DNA from: a bacterium
GTDB taxonomy: Bacteria; Ratteibacteria; UBA8468; B48-G9; DSTR01
Assembly: GCA_029551285.1 (NCBI GenBank)
Contig: JAKPFT010000040.1
Coordinates: 1 to 50,077 of the forward strand
DNA length: 50,077 bases
Direction: 5' to 3'
This document shows positions 43,357-50,077 of the stretch, piece by piece. Position numbers and translations under genes: made by a program. How positions within the stretch are numbered: the first letter of the stretch is position 1; the number at the start of each line of letters is the position of its first letter. The notes under the pieces were generated by a model. That model was not told the DNA's origin. It did no database searches and saw only the letters and a list, made by a program, of their open reading frames with translations.

Positions 43357-44205
43357 ATGAGACTTCAAGACCTCAAAATACTGCGGATACAAGTTCTGGC
43401 CGGAGAACATTTCTGGATAGAGATGGAAAACCGCTTGTCCTCAGAAGTTCTTCCCGGCCAGTTTGTTCATATCAAAATTTCACCTTTCCTTTTTCTGAGA
43501 CGTCCCTTCTCCGTGGCCTCGGTGAGTCAGGGCCGGCTGGGGTTTCTCATTCGGTGTGCGGGGACTGGAACAGCCCTGTTATCTGAGAAAATCCCTGGCC
43601 AGCGGTTAAGTGTTCTGGGTCCCCTGGGGACCGGCTTTCCCGTTCGGAAGAGGTGGAAGAAATTGTGGCTGGTAGCCGGAGGAACAGGGGTGGCCTCGCT
43701 TCTCTTACTCCTGTCACTATTGCAGAAGCTAAAGGAAAAAGAGATTGTTTTCTTCTACGGAGCAGTGAGTAAAAGTTTGCTTTTCCGGCAGTTACTACCC
43801 CCGGGAAACTACCTCAGGATTTTTACCACCGATGATGGAACCTCAGGCCAGGCCGGTTCAGTGACTGAACCGGTAAGGAAACGGCTGATCACTGGCGAAA
43901 AACCAGACGTGCTTTATGGCAGTGGTCCCCTGGCCATGCTGAAAGAGCTTTCTCTCCTGTGTAAACAATACGATGTGACCGGATATCTCTCTCTGGAAGC
44001 CAGATTAGCCTGCGGCACAGGAATCTGTCTGGGTTGCGTGGTTCCCATCGGTGATGCTAACAATTGGTCCTACCAACGCGTTTGCTGCGACGGCCCGGTT
44101 TTTCCGGCAGGCCAGATTCAGTGGGAAAGATTTCTGCCGGTTGAGGGCAAGTCGGTAAAAAGGTGTTCTCTGCATAGCAGACACCATGAGACTGAGAAGC
44201 AATAA
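43357..44205 (+). CDS. pyrK: Dihydroorotate dehydrogenase B electron-transfer subunit
   Basis: This 282-residue ferredoxin-reductase-like subunit carries FAD and a 2Fe-2S cluster and passes electrons between PyrD and NAD. FLRRPFSVAS (47-56) is the FAD-binding RxFS motif and LWLVAGGTGVAS (103-114) binds the pyridine nucleotide. The cluster ligands are Cys219, Cys224 and Cys227 in CGTGICLGC plus one of Cys243/244 in CCDGPVF. It overlaps pyrD by 20 bp, as expected for a heterotetramer. A tail of about 25 residues follows the cluster domain. The start ATG has no ribosome site and only about 9 nt of leader. Confidence 0.94.
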   Translation: MRLQDLKILRIQVLAGEHFWIEMENRLSSEVLPGQFVHIKISPFLFLRRPFSVASVSQGRLGFLIRCAGTGTALLSEKIPGQRLSVLGPLGTGFPVRKRWKKLWLVAGGTGVASLLLLLSLLQKLKEKEIVFFYGAVSKSLLFRQLLPPGNYLRIFTTDDGTSGQAGSVTEPVRKRLITGEKPDVLYGSGPLAMLKELSLLCKQYDVTGYLSLEARLACGTGICLGCVVPIGDANNWSYQRVCCDGPVFPAGQIQWERFLPVEGKSVKRCSLHSRHHETEKQ

Positions 44206-45115
44206 TCCACTTGCTGTAAGGCTGGGACCGCTGGTGCTAAAAAACCCGGTTATTATGGCCAGCGGCATCTTTGGCTACGGAGATGAGATGCGCCATTTTC
44301 TTGATTATCGTTGTCTTGGAGCCATTGTTACCAAGACGGTCACCCTGCAACCATGGAAGGGCAATCCCCAGCCGCGTCTCTGGGAAACGAGCGCCGGTAT
44401 GATTAATGCCATCGGTCTGCAAAATGTCGGATTGGAGAGGTTCCTTGAGGAGAAATTACCGCGGTTGAGAAGGCTCGGGACCATAATGATCGTAAGTATT
44501 TCTGGAAATACCACCAGGGAATTCTGTGTTCTGGCTGAAACGTTAGCCCGGCAGGATGTTCAGGCGCTGGAACTTAATATTTCCTGCCCGAATCTCAGGT
44601 TTAAGAAAAAAATGGTGGCCACCTGCCCGCGGCTGGTGCTGAATCTGGTAAAGGATGTGCGCAGAGTTTTTCCCCGAAAGTGTCTCCTGGTGAAGTTGTC
44701 CCCGAATGTCACCGACATAACTTCAATAGCTCTGGCTGCTGAAGAAGGTGGGGCTGATGGCTTAACCCTGATAAATACAGTTAAGGCTCTGGCCGTTGAT
44801 CTTGAGGGACGGCGGCTAATTACGGGGGGGCTTTCCGGGCCGGCGATCAAACCGGTTGGACTGCGCTGTGTCTATGAAGTTTACCGCCGGGTAAAACTGC
44901 CCCTGATTGGGCTGGGCGGCATTCTCTCAGGCGCTGACGCTCTGGACTATATTTTGGTGGGTGCCTCGGCGGTCGGTATAGGCAGTGGCTTTTTTTCCAA
45001 TCCCCTCCTGCCGCAGGAGGTGACCCGCTATCTCCTTGGCAAAGTAAGACAGTTTCAGTGCCGAACCCTGTCCGAGATGGTGGGTATCTTCAATGAAAAA
45101 GAAACAGGCGTTTGA
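44186..45115 (+). CDS. pyrD: Dihydroorotate dehydrogenase B, catalytic subunit
   Basis: This 309-residue class 1B enzyme oxidises dihydroorotate to orotate in pyrimidine synthesis with FMN. LVLKNPVIMASGIFGYGDEM near residue 15, TLQPWKGNPQPRLWETSAGM followed by INAIGLQN near 55, ELNISCPN with the catalytic Cys134, CLLVKLSPNVTDI near 170, TLINTVKALA near 195, and GGLSGPAIKP and IGLGGILSGADALDYILVGA toward the C-terminus are all class 1B features. It partners with the overlapping pyrK. The NAD-linked form suits an anaerobe. Its last codons overlap the O-antigen-ligase gene by 23 bp. Confidence 0.96.
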   Translation: MRLRSNNPLAVRLGPLVLKNPVIMASGIFGYGDEMRHFLDYRCLGAIVTKTVTLQPWKGNPQPRLWETSAGMINAIGLQNVGLERFLEEKLPRLRRLGTIMIVSISGNTTREFCVLAETLARQDVQALELNISCPNLRFKKKMVATCPRLVLNLVKDVRRVFPRKCLLVKLSPNVTDITSIALAAEEGGADGLTLINTVKALAVDLEGRRLITGGLSGPAIKPVGLRCVYEVYRRVKLPLIGLGGILSGADALDYILVGASAVGIGSGFFSNPLLPQEVTRYLLGKVRQFQCRTLSEMVGIFNEKETGV

Positions 45116-46970
45116 GTCAAAACCTGCTGGAATGCTTTCAGATATCTTTCGTTCTGAAGACGGCCAGATGGACATCCCGGGTGGTATTACCAGAATATTA
45201 CTCTTGCTTTTTTTTCCCCTGCGTTTTCTGGTGGATGGACTTTCCTATCCTGGATTTAATTTTTTCTGGTATCTGGTATTTTCCGTTTTGACCCTCGTGT
45301 TAATTCTGAAATCGCAGCTCAGGGTTAATCTGGAAGTGGAGGAAATCTGGCTGCTGGTGTTCTTTGGCCTGTGTCTGGTATCGGCCAGGGCTTCGCCCGT
45401 CGGGGAAATACGGTGGGAGTTTCCACTTCAGATATTAAGTTCCTGGATGCTTATGTTTCTCCTGGTGAGGACTATCCGGCTCCGGGACGATGAAAGGCTA
45501 TGGTGGGTATTGGTGGCTGCGGGGTTTTTGGTTACTCTCTACGGACTGCACCAGTATTTCTGGGGACTGGAGGATACCCGGCAGAGGCTGGCAGCCCAGC
45601 CAGGTTTGCTGGAAAATCTTCCGCCGACCTTTCTTCAGCGTCTGGAAAGCCGAAGAATTTTCTCTACTTTCTTCTACCCCAACGTGCTGGCCAGTTTTCT
45701 GCTGATGCTTTTCCCGATAGCCTACCGGGGGTGTTTTTTCCCGGGCCGACGCTTGATTTTCAGTTCGGTTTTGGTCTTCCTGATTGTCTGGACGCTAATG
45801 CTCTCCGGTTCCGTGGGAGGTTTGCTGGTGCTGCTGTTTCTGCTTCAGTGGTTACTGCTCCGGGTATCTCTGCGCAAGCACTTCTGGCTGGTGTTGCTGG
45901 TGCTGTTGCTGGCTGAAACTGGAGCGTTAGTTGTTGGGTACCGCACCGGACATCTGCCCCATTTAAGTTCTTTCCAGGACCGCATGCGTTACTGGCAGGC
46001 AGCGATGCGCGTTTTTCAGCAGTGGCCGTGGTTAGGGGTGGGACCGGGTCAGTTCCGTTTTTTCTATCTGCGTTTTAAGGCACCAGGGGCCATGGAAGCC
46101 AGACATGCTCATTCGCTGTTTTTTGAAACTCTGGCTGAAGAAGGTATCTGGGGCACGCTGGTCTTCTTTTCACTGATGGCCCTGCTTTTGTGGAAACTGG
46201 TGCCTTTTTCCGGAAGGGAGATAACTCTGGAGGAAAGTCTCGGTCTGGGTTTTCTGGCAGGATGGCTACACTTTTTGGTAGATGTCAGTTTCATTGATGA
46301 GGCCGTGAGCAGCCTTTTCTTTCTGCTGGCTGGCTGGGCTCTGTCCAGAAAGAAAGGTTGTCCTTTTCCTGGCCGGAAAGGACTGACGACCATTACCAAA
46401 AGGTTGACACCGGCCATCTCTTACCTTATCATTTTAATAGTTGTCAGCGCCGGGATTTTGCGTATAAGAATAAATCAGGCAATAACTTACCTGGACCGGG
46501 CTGATAAAGTTAGATACCTGAACGAACGGCTGGAGTGGTTAAGAAAGGCCAGGCAGCTATATCCACTGAGCGAGTTCTTTGTTCAAGAAGGCGATGGCTA
46601 TATGATGGCGGCTAACATTACTGGTGACGGCTCCTGGTTAGTTAGAGCCGAGGAGGCTTACCGGATGGCTCTTGCCCGCAACCAGTTTTCGGCCATCCCC
46701 TACCGGAAGTTAGCCCTCCTTTATGCTCAGGAAAAAAGATGGAGGAAGGCTGAGCAGATGTATCTTAAATGCCTGGAAAATTACCCGACGAAAAAGCAGT
46801 ATGTGCTGGAACTGGCCAGTCTCTACCGTCATACAGGGCAGATGGAGAAGTACCAGCACTACCTTGCCCTGGCGCTTGCCTTGCCGGCGGTTACCAAGGA
46901 AGAGGACGACTACACCCGGAGACTATTAGATGGACAAGATCGTTCAGATAGAAACGCGGCGGGTCGATAA
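45093..46970 (+). CDS. O-antigen ligase / Wzy-type polymerase with C-terminal TPR repeats
   Basis: This 625-residue membrane protein has about ten or more hydrophobic helices between residues 30 and 460. The Wzy_C/WaaL-type core comprises GVGPGQFRFFYLRFKAPGAM near 310-330, EARHAHSLFFETLAEEGIWG, a conserved His-containing periplasmic loop, and LGFLAGWLHFLVDVSF. Residues about 480-610 form tetratricopeptide-like repeats (EAYRMALARNQFSAIPYRKL, QMYLKCLENYPTKKQYVLEL). It probably ligates or polymerises surface polysaccharide on the periplasmic side. It overlaps pyrD by 23 bp and ricT by 41 bp, so this envelope gene is locked inside a pyrimidine/translation operon. An internal ATG at 45132 is a possible alternative start. 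Confidence 0.85.
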   Translation: MKKKQAFESKPAGMLSDIFRSEDGQMDIPGGITRILLLLFFPLRFLVDGLSYPGFNFFWYLVFSVLTLVLILKSQLRVNLEVEEIWLLVFFGLCLVSARASPVGEIRWEFPLQILSSWMLMFLLVRTIRLRDDERLWWVLVAAGFLVTLYGLHQYFWGLEDTRQRLAAQPGLLENLPPTFLQRLESRRIFSTFFYPNVLASFLLMLFPIAYRGCFFPGRRLIFSSVLVFLIVWTLMLSGSVGGLLVLLFLLQWLLLRVSLRKHFWLVLLVLLLAETGALVVGYRTGHLPHLSSFQDRMRYWQAAMRVFQQWPWLGVGPGQFRFFYLRFKAPGAMEARHAHSLFFETLAEEGIWGTLVFFSLMALLLWKLVPFSGREITLEESLGLGFLAGWLHFLVDVSFIDEAVSSLFFLLAGWALSRKKGCPFPGRKGLTTITKRLTPAISYLIILIVVSAGILRIRINQAITYLDRADKVRYLNERLEWLRKARQLYPLSEFFVQEGDGYMMAANITGDGSWLVRAEEAYRMALARNQFSAIPYRKLALLYAQEKRWRKAEQMYLKCLENYPTKKQYVLELASLYRHTGQMEKYQHYLALALALPAVTKEEDDYTRRLLDGQDRSDRNAAGR

Positions 46971-47592
46971 ACCGACCTGCTGCCGGCTCCCGGACAGTGT
47001 CCCGGTGGCTAAAGGTGATTACTGCATTATTGAATATACCCAGGGCACCCAGGATTACGGCCGGCTGATTTCCTTTGTTGAATCTGCGGGTTTATTCCGG
47101 ATGACTGTGACCGGAAAGGTCCTGCGAAAGGTAACTGAGGAGGATTGGAAGGTCATTCAGGATAACTGCAGCAGGAAAGAAGAAGCTTTTCGGATTGCTC
47201 AGGAGAAGATTAAACAGCACGGATTGCCGATGAAACTTCTGGATGTGGAATACTCCTTTGACCGGTGTCGCCTTACCTTTTATTACTGGGCGGAAAAACG
47301 GATAGATTTTCGCCGGCTCGTGCGTGACCTGGCCAGTGTGTTTAATTGCCGGATAGAGATGAGACAGATTGGACTGAGGGATGAGGCCAGGGTCAAGGGC
47401 GGCTGTGGCCTCTGCGGCCGGATACTCTGTTGCTCGCTGTGGTTGCGCGAGTTTGAATCGATTACCATGCGGATGGTGAAGAACCAGAAATTACCGCTGG
47501 ATCTGAACAAGATAACCGGTCCCTGTGGAAGGCTTCTATGCTGTCTCTCCTTTGAGGACATCTACTATCAGGAAAAAGGCGAGAGCAAATGA
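46930..47592 (+). CDS. ricT: PSP1-domain protein, RicT/YaaT-like
   Basis: This 220-residue protein of the PSP1 C-terminal family was first known as Bacillus YaaT (RicT), part of the RicA-RicF-RicT complex that carries 4Fe-4S clusters and promotes RNase Y-dependent mRNA maturation. The core FYYWAEKRIDFRRLVRDLAS and FNCRIEMRQIGLRDEA precedes the Cys-rich stretch KGGCGLCGRILCC and GPCGRLLCCLSFEDIYY. ricT commonly lies near metG or holB/tmk in bacteria, and here it overlaps metG by 4 bp (ATGA). The ATG follows GGAG by 8 nt inside the preceding gene. ricA and ricF are not in the window. Confidence 0.9.
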   Translation: MDKIVQIETRRVDKPTCCRLPDSVPVAKGDYCIIEYTQGTQDYGRLISFVESAGLFRMTVTGKVLRKVTEEDWKVIQDNCSRKEEAFRIAQEKIKQHGLPMKLLDVEYSFDRCRLTFYYWAEKRIDFRRLVRDLASVFNCRIEMRQIGLRDEARVKGGCGLCGRILCCSLWLREFESITMRMVKNQKLPLDLNKITGPCGRLLCCLSFEDIYYQEKGESK

Positions 47593-49082
47593 ACTACTAC
47601 ATCACCACCCCGCTCTATTATGTCAATGACGAGCCACACATCGGACACGTCTATACCACAGTAGCGGCTGATTGTCTGGCCCGTTACAAACGGATGAGCG
47701 GTTGCCGAACATTTTTCCTCACCGGTACCGATGAACATGGGCAGAAAGTAGCGGAGGCTGCCAGTAAAAAGCAGTGCCAGCCACAGGAGTTGGCTGATCG
47801 CATGGCAGCTGTCTACTCCGAATTATGGAGTCAGCTGGAAATCAGCTATGACCGTTTTTTCCGCACCACAGAGCCAGAGCACGAAAAAGTCGTCCAGACT
47901 GTTTTCACCAGGCTTCTGCAGCAGGGAGACATTTATCGCGGAGAGTATCAGGGATGGTACTGTGTCCACGAGGAAAATTATGTCACCCCGGTTTTGGAGA
48001 ACAGCCAAAGACTCTGTCCTGATTGCCGGCGACCGGTGAGAGAGGTGGCTGAACCTTCCTATTTCTTCCGCCTTTCAGCCTATCAGGAGAAAGTCAGGCA
48101 GCATATTTTGACTTATCCAGATTTCGTGCAACCCGACTTTCGTCGGAACGAAGTGCTCAGTTTCCTTTCTCAGGGATTGCTTGACCTCAGCGTTACCAGA
48201 AAGAATGTTTCCTGGGGCATTCCCTCACCTACGCCAGAACGATATCCAGTCTATGTCTGGTTTGACGCCCTGCTCAATTACCTCACCGGTGTCGGTTATC
48301 TTTGTCAGGAGGAAACCTTCACCGCCTTCTGGCCTCCATCAGTCCAATTGATTGGCAAGGATATCATTCGTTTTCACCACATCATCTGGCCAGCCATTCT
48401 TATGACCCTGAACTTGCCCTTGCCAGAGAAAATTTTTGCCCATGGCTGGTGGCTGGTGAACCGCGATAAAATGTCAAAGTCACTGGGTAATGTAGTTTCC
48501 CCGAGAGACGTTCTCAAAGAATACGGAAGTTCCGCCTTCCGTTTTTTTCTCCTGCGGGAGGTGCCGTTTGGCCTGGATGGCGAGTATTCAGAAACAAACT
48601 TCTGCAAAAGGTACAATAGCGATCTGGCCAATGACCTCGGTAATTTAGTGAACCGCACACTCAACCTGGTGGAAAAAAAATGTGGCGGTCGCATTCCCGA
48701 AGGCCAGGTGGAAGAGGTGAACCGTTTAACCGAAGAGGTTCAGTCCCTTTTTAGGGAAAAAATGGAAAGGCTGGCTTACTCCGAAGCGATTGAAACAGTG
48801 TGGCGACTGGTGATTCATCTCAATAAGTTTCTTGATGAGAAGGCACCATGGCGCTACCAGGGAGAACAAGCCGGTCGGCTCCTGCGTCCGGTAGTGGAAG
48901 GGATAAGGAGAGTGGCTCTGTTCCTGTCTCCTTTCATTCCTGCTGCTTGCCGGGATATTTACAAGATGCTGGGGCTTCAGACCGACCCGGCTGCCGGTAA
49001 CTGGAAGGATTTGTTTTCCCCGTTACCGGCCGGTCAGAATCTTGGCCCCAGATTTATTCTATTTCCCAGGAGGCCTCCATGA
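47589..49082 (+). CDS. metG: Methionyl-tRNA synthetase without C-terminal tRNA-binding domain
   Basis: This 497-residue class I synthetase charges tRNA-Met. [20 protein letters not shown] holds HIGH (17-20), [12 protein letters not shown] follows, and the zinc knuckle has Cys in WYCVHEENY and [26 protein letters not shown] precedes KMSKS (about 294-298), and the anticodon-binding helical domain spans about 370-490. The sequence ends in [11 protein letters not shown] with no Trbp111-like domain, whereas dimeric bacterial MetRS is about 640-680 residues. A free-standing domain of that type is encoded at 17113-17436. Overlaps of 4 bp with ricT and 4 bp with pyrH indicate a single operon. Confidence 0.97.
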   Translation: MNYYITTPLYYVNDEPHIGHVYTTVAADCLARYKRMSGCRTFFLTGTDEHGQKVAEAASKKQCQPQELADRMAAVYSELWSQLEISYDRFFRTTEPEHEKVVQTVFTRLLQQGDIYRGEYQGWYCVHEENYVTPVLENSQRLCPDCRRPVREVAEPSYFFRLSAYQEKVRQHILTYPDFVQPDFRRNEVLSFLSQGLLDLSVTRKNVSWGIPSPTPERYPVYVWFDALLNYLTGVGYLCQEETFTAFWPPSVQLIGKDIIRFHHIIWPAILMTLNLPLPEKIFAHGWWLVNRDKMSKSLGNVVSPRDVLKEYGSSAFRFFLLREVPFGLDGEYSETNFCKRYNSDLANDLGNLVNRTLNLVEKKCGGRIPEGQVEEVNRLTEEVQSLFREKMERLAYSEAIETVWRLVIHLNKFLDEKAPWRYQGEQAGRLLRPVVEGIRRVALFLSPFIPAACRDIYKMLGLQTDPAAGNWKDLFSPLPAGQNLGPRFILFPRRPP

Positions 49083-49804
49083 GACCCGTTTATCAGAGAG
49101 TGATGATTAAACTTTCCGGGGAGGCCTTACAGGGGAAAGGAGCGCCGTCCGGGATCAACTCTGAAGCCCTGATGTCTATTGCGGAGGAAATAAGAGAAGT
49201 GCACCGTCTGGGCTGCGGTATTGGCCTGGTGGTAGGGGGCGGAAATATCTTCCGCGGGGTCAGCCGGGATAAAAAAGTGGTTGACCAAGTCACCGCTGAC
49301 TACATGGGCATGCTGGCCACGGTGATTAATGGACTGGCTCTCCAGAGTGCGCTGGAGAAAATCGGCGTGGAGACCAGGGTTCAGAGTGCACTGGAGATGC
49401 GGCAATTCTGCGAACTCTATATTCGGCGGCGGGCGCTTAGACACTTAGAAAAAGGACGGGTCGTCATCTTTGTCGGAGGCACCGGAAATCCCTACTTCAC
49501 CACTGATACCGCTGCTGCTCTCAAGGCTGTGGAAATTGGGGCCGAGGTTATTTTGAAGGCCACCAAGGTGGACGGAATTTACTCGGCTGACCCGGTGAAG
49601 CAACCTGGAGCCAGAAGATACTCGCGGCTGACGTACGATGAAATCCTCCACCACCACCTGGGCATCATGGATATTGCGGCTATTTCTCTTTGTCGGGAAA
49701 ACCGGCTACCCATTGTAGTTTTCAATCTTTTTGAAAAGGGTAATCTTAAAAGGGTTATTTGTGGCGGTGGCCGAAGAACTATAGTGGAAGCAGGGCGCAA
49801 ATAA
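49079..49804 (+). CDS. pyrH: Uridylate kinase
   Basis: This 241-residue amino-acid-kinase-fold UMP kinase makes UDP from [17 protein letters not shown] (8-21) is the phosphate loop. [69 protein letters not shown] and [20 protein letters not shown] followed by FN are family signatures. The ATG overlaps the metG stop (ATGA) after AGGAGGCCTCC. pyrH is usually followed by frr, but here an inverted-repeat element begins 4 bp after the stop. It joins pyrK and pyrD in the same operon. Confidence 0.97.
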   Translation: MRPVYQRVMIKLSGEALQGKGAPSGINSEALMSIAEEIREVHRLGCGIGLVVGGGNIFRGVSRDKKVVDQVTADYMGMLATVINGLALQSALEKIGVETRVQSALEMRQFCELYIRRRALRHLEKGRVVIFVGGTGNPYFTTDTAAALKAVEIGAEVILKATKVDGIYSADPVKQPGARRYSRLTYDEILHHHLGIMDIAAISLCRENRLPIVVFNLFEKGNLKRVICGGGRRTIVEAGRK

Positions 49805-49808
49805 GGTA

Positions 49809-50073
49809 GTGTCAAAAAAGGAATAAAAGAAGAATGAAAAGAAAGGGAACAAACTGGCTCACTCAAGCTGCTCCGGCACAGACAAGGACTACGCCGAAAT
49901 CGGTAGCTCGGCCAACTCGCTCGCCATCTGGCGAATTCAGACACCGCCGAGTAAGGTATTGCGTCCCGGATGGAATTGCCCGGTCCGCTTACCGAACGCA
50001 TCCGCTTTTCGTCTTGTCTTGTATCTGTGCCTTCGCAAATCGTTCGCCAGTTATTCCCTTCCTTTTTTGACAC
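49809..50073. mobile_element. MITE-like element with 15-bp perfect terminal inverted repeats
   Basis: GTGTCAAAAAAGGAA at 49809-49823 and its exact reverse complement at 50059-50073 bound a 265-bp segment. Subterminal parts also mirror: GGGAACAAACTGGC (49845-49858) against GCCAGTTATTCCC (50046-50058), and GGCACAGA (49875-49882) against TCTGTGCC (50024-50031), so the ends form a long imperfect inverted repeat. A central CGCCATCTGGCG makes another stem. Open frames inside (at most about 78 codons) have no ribosome site or recognisable protein. The size, long terminal repeats and lack of a gene fit a miniature inverted-repeat transposable element mobilised in trans. The window ends 4 bases beyond it, so no target duplication can be seen. 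Confidence 0.75.
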
Positions 50074-50077
50074 AGTG

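Noticed and set aside
49834-50070. 78-codon frame inside the inverted-repeat element
   Set aside because: It has no ribosome site, is compositionally repeat-like and an equally long frame exists on the opposite strand, as expected from a palindromic element.

Overview
The window looks like a piece of a diderm (LPS-bearing) bacterial chromosome from a poorly sampled lineage. The diderm reading rests on an LpxL/HtrB-type acyltransferase (40142-41038), an O-antigen-ligase/Wzy-type polymerase (45093-46970), a cyclic beta-1,2-glucan synthase (24951-33722) and an exported isoaspartyl methyltransferase (765-1463). Catabolic families are abundant: two uroporphyrinogen-decarboxylase (URO-D)-like proteins, two Gfo/Idh/MocA oxidoreductases, two xylose-isomerase-like TIM barrels, a sulfatase and an araB-araD pair. 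That mix is common in uncultured fermentative or polysaccharide-degrading phyla. I cannot place the organism more precisely by eye, and base composition appears near 50% GC (not counted).

Layout. 1-1463 (minus): cut-off URO-D-like gene preceded by pcm. 1591-2592 (plus): 2-hydroxyacid dehydrogenase. 2604-6276 (minus): five overlapping genes, in transcription order flavodoxin-like protein, endonuclease V, PfkB kinase and two amidohydrolases. 6393-7002: decayed M55 D-aminopeptidase pseudogene, followed by a phosphotransferase and tRNA-Ser(CGA). 8169-10859 (minus): Gfo/Idh oxidoreductase, YggS and a TIM-barrel isomerase. 11022-14845 (plus): araB, araD and sulfatase. 14846-16955 (minus): TIM-barrel isomerase and URO-D-like protein. 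17113-17436 (plus): free-standing tRNA-binding domain. 17441-19872 (minus): rpmA, a degenerate acpS, nnrD and a QueG-like Fe-S protein. 19976-24954 (plus): DHDPS-family aldolase with a four-gene Opp/Dpp transporter that lacks its binding protein. 24951-34522 (minus): nif3-like gene and the 2,923-residue glucan synthase. 34829-40091 (minus): AddB-like and AddA-like recombination nuclease/helicase. 40142-41038 (plus): lipid acyltransferase. 41065-43242 (minus): Gfo/Idh, plsY and a polyprenol-kinase-like membrane protein. 43357-49804 (plus): compressed operon pyrK-pyrD-O-antigen ligase-ricT-metG-pyrH. 49809-50073: MITE-like inverted-repeat element directly after pyrH.

Genes are packed tightly. 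Most operon junctions overlap by 4-41 bp, and convergent genes abut with almost no spacer and no visible intrinsic terminator. Several proteins carry substitutions at residues normally needed for catalysis: endonuclease V has Asn for a metal-binding Asp, the AcpS homologue lacks both Mg ligands, and the acyltransferase has Pro for the HX4D/E acid. The methionyl-tRNA synthetase lacks its C-terminal tRNA-binding domain, and a separate gene 30 kb away encodes such a domain. I found no CRISPR array, prophage or clear defence island. The strongest candidates for something undescribed are the MITE-like element, the endonuclease V variant in its coupled operon, the metal-ligand-less AcpS next to an apparently leaderless rpmA with a shortened L27 tail, and the decayed M55 gene.
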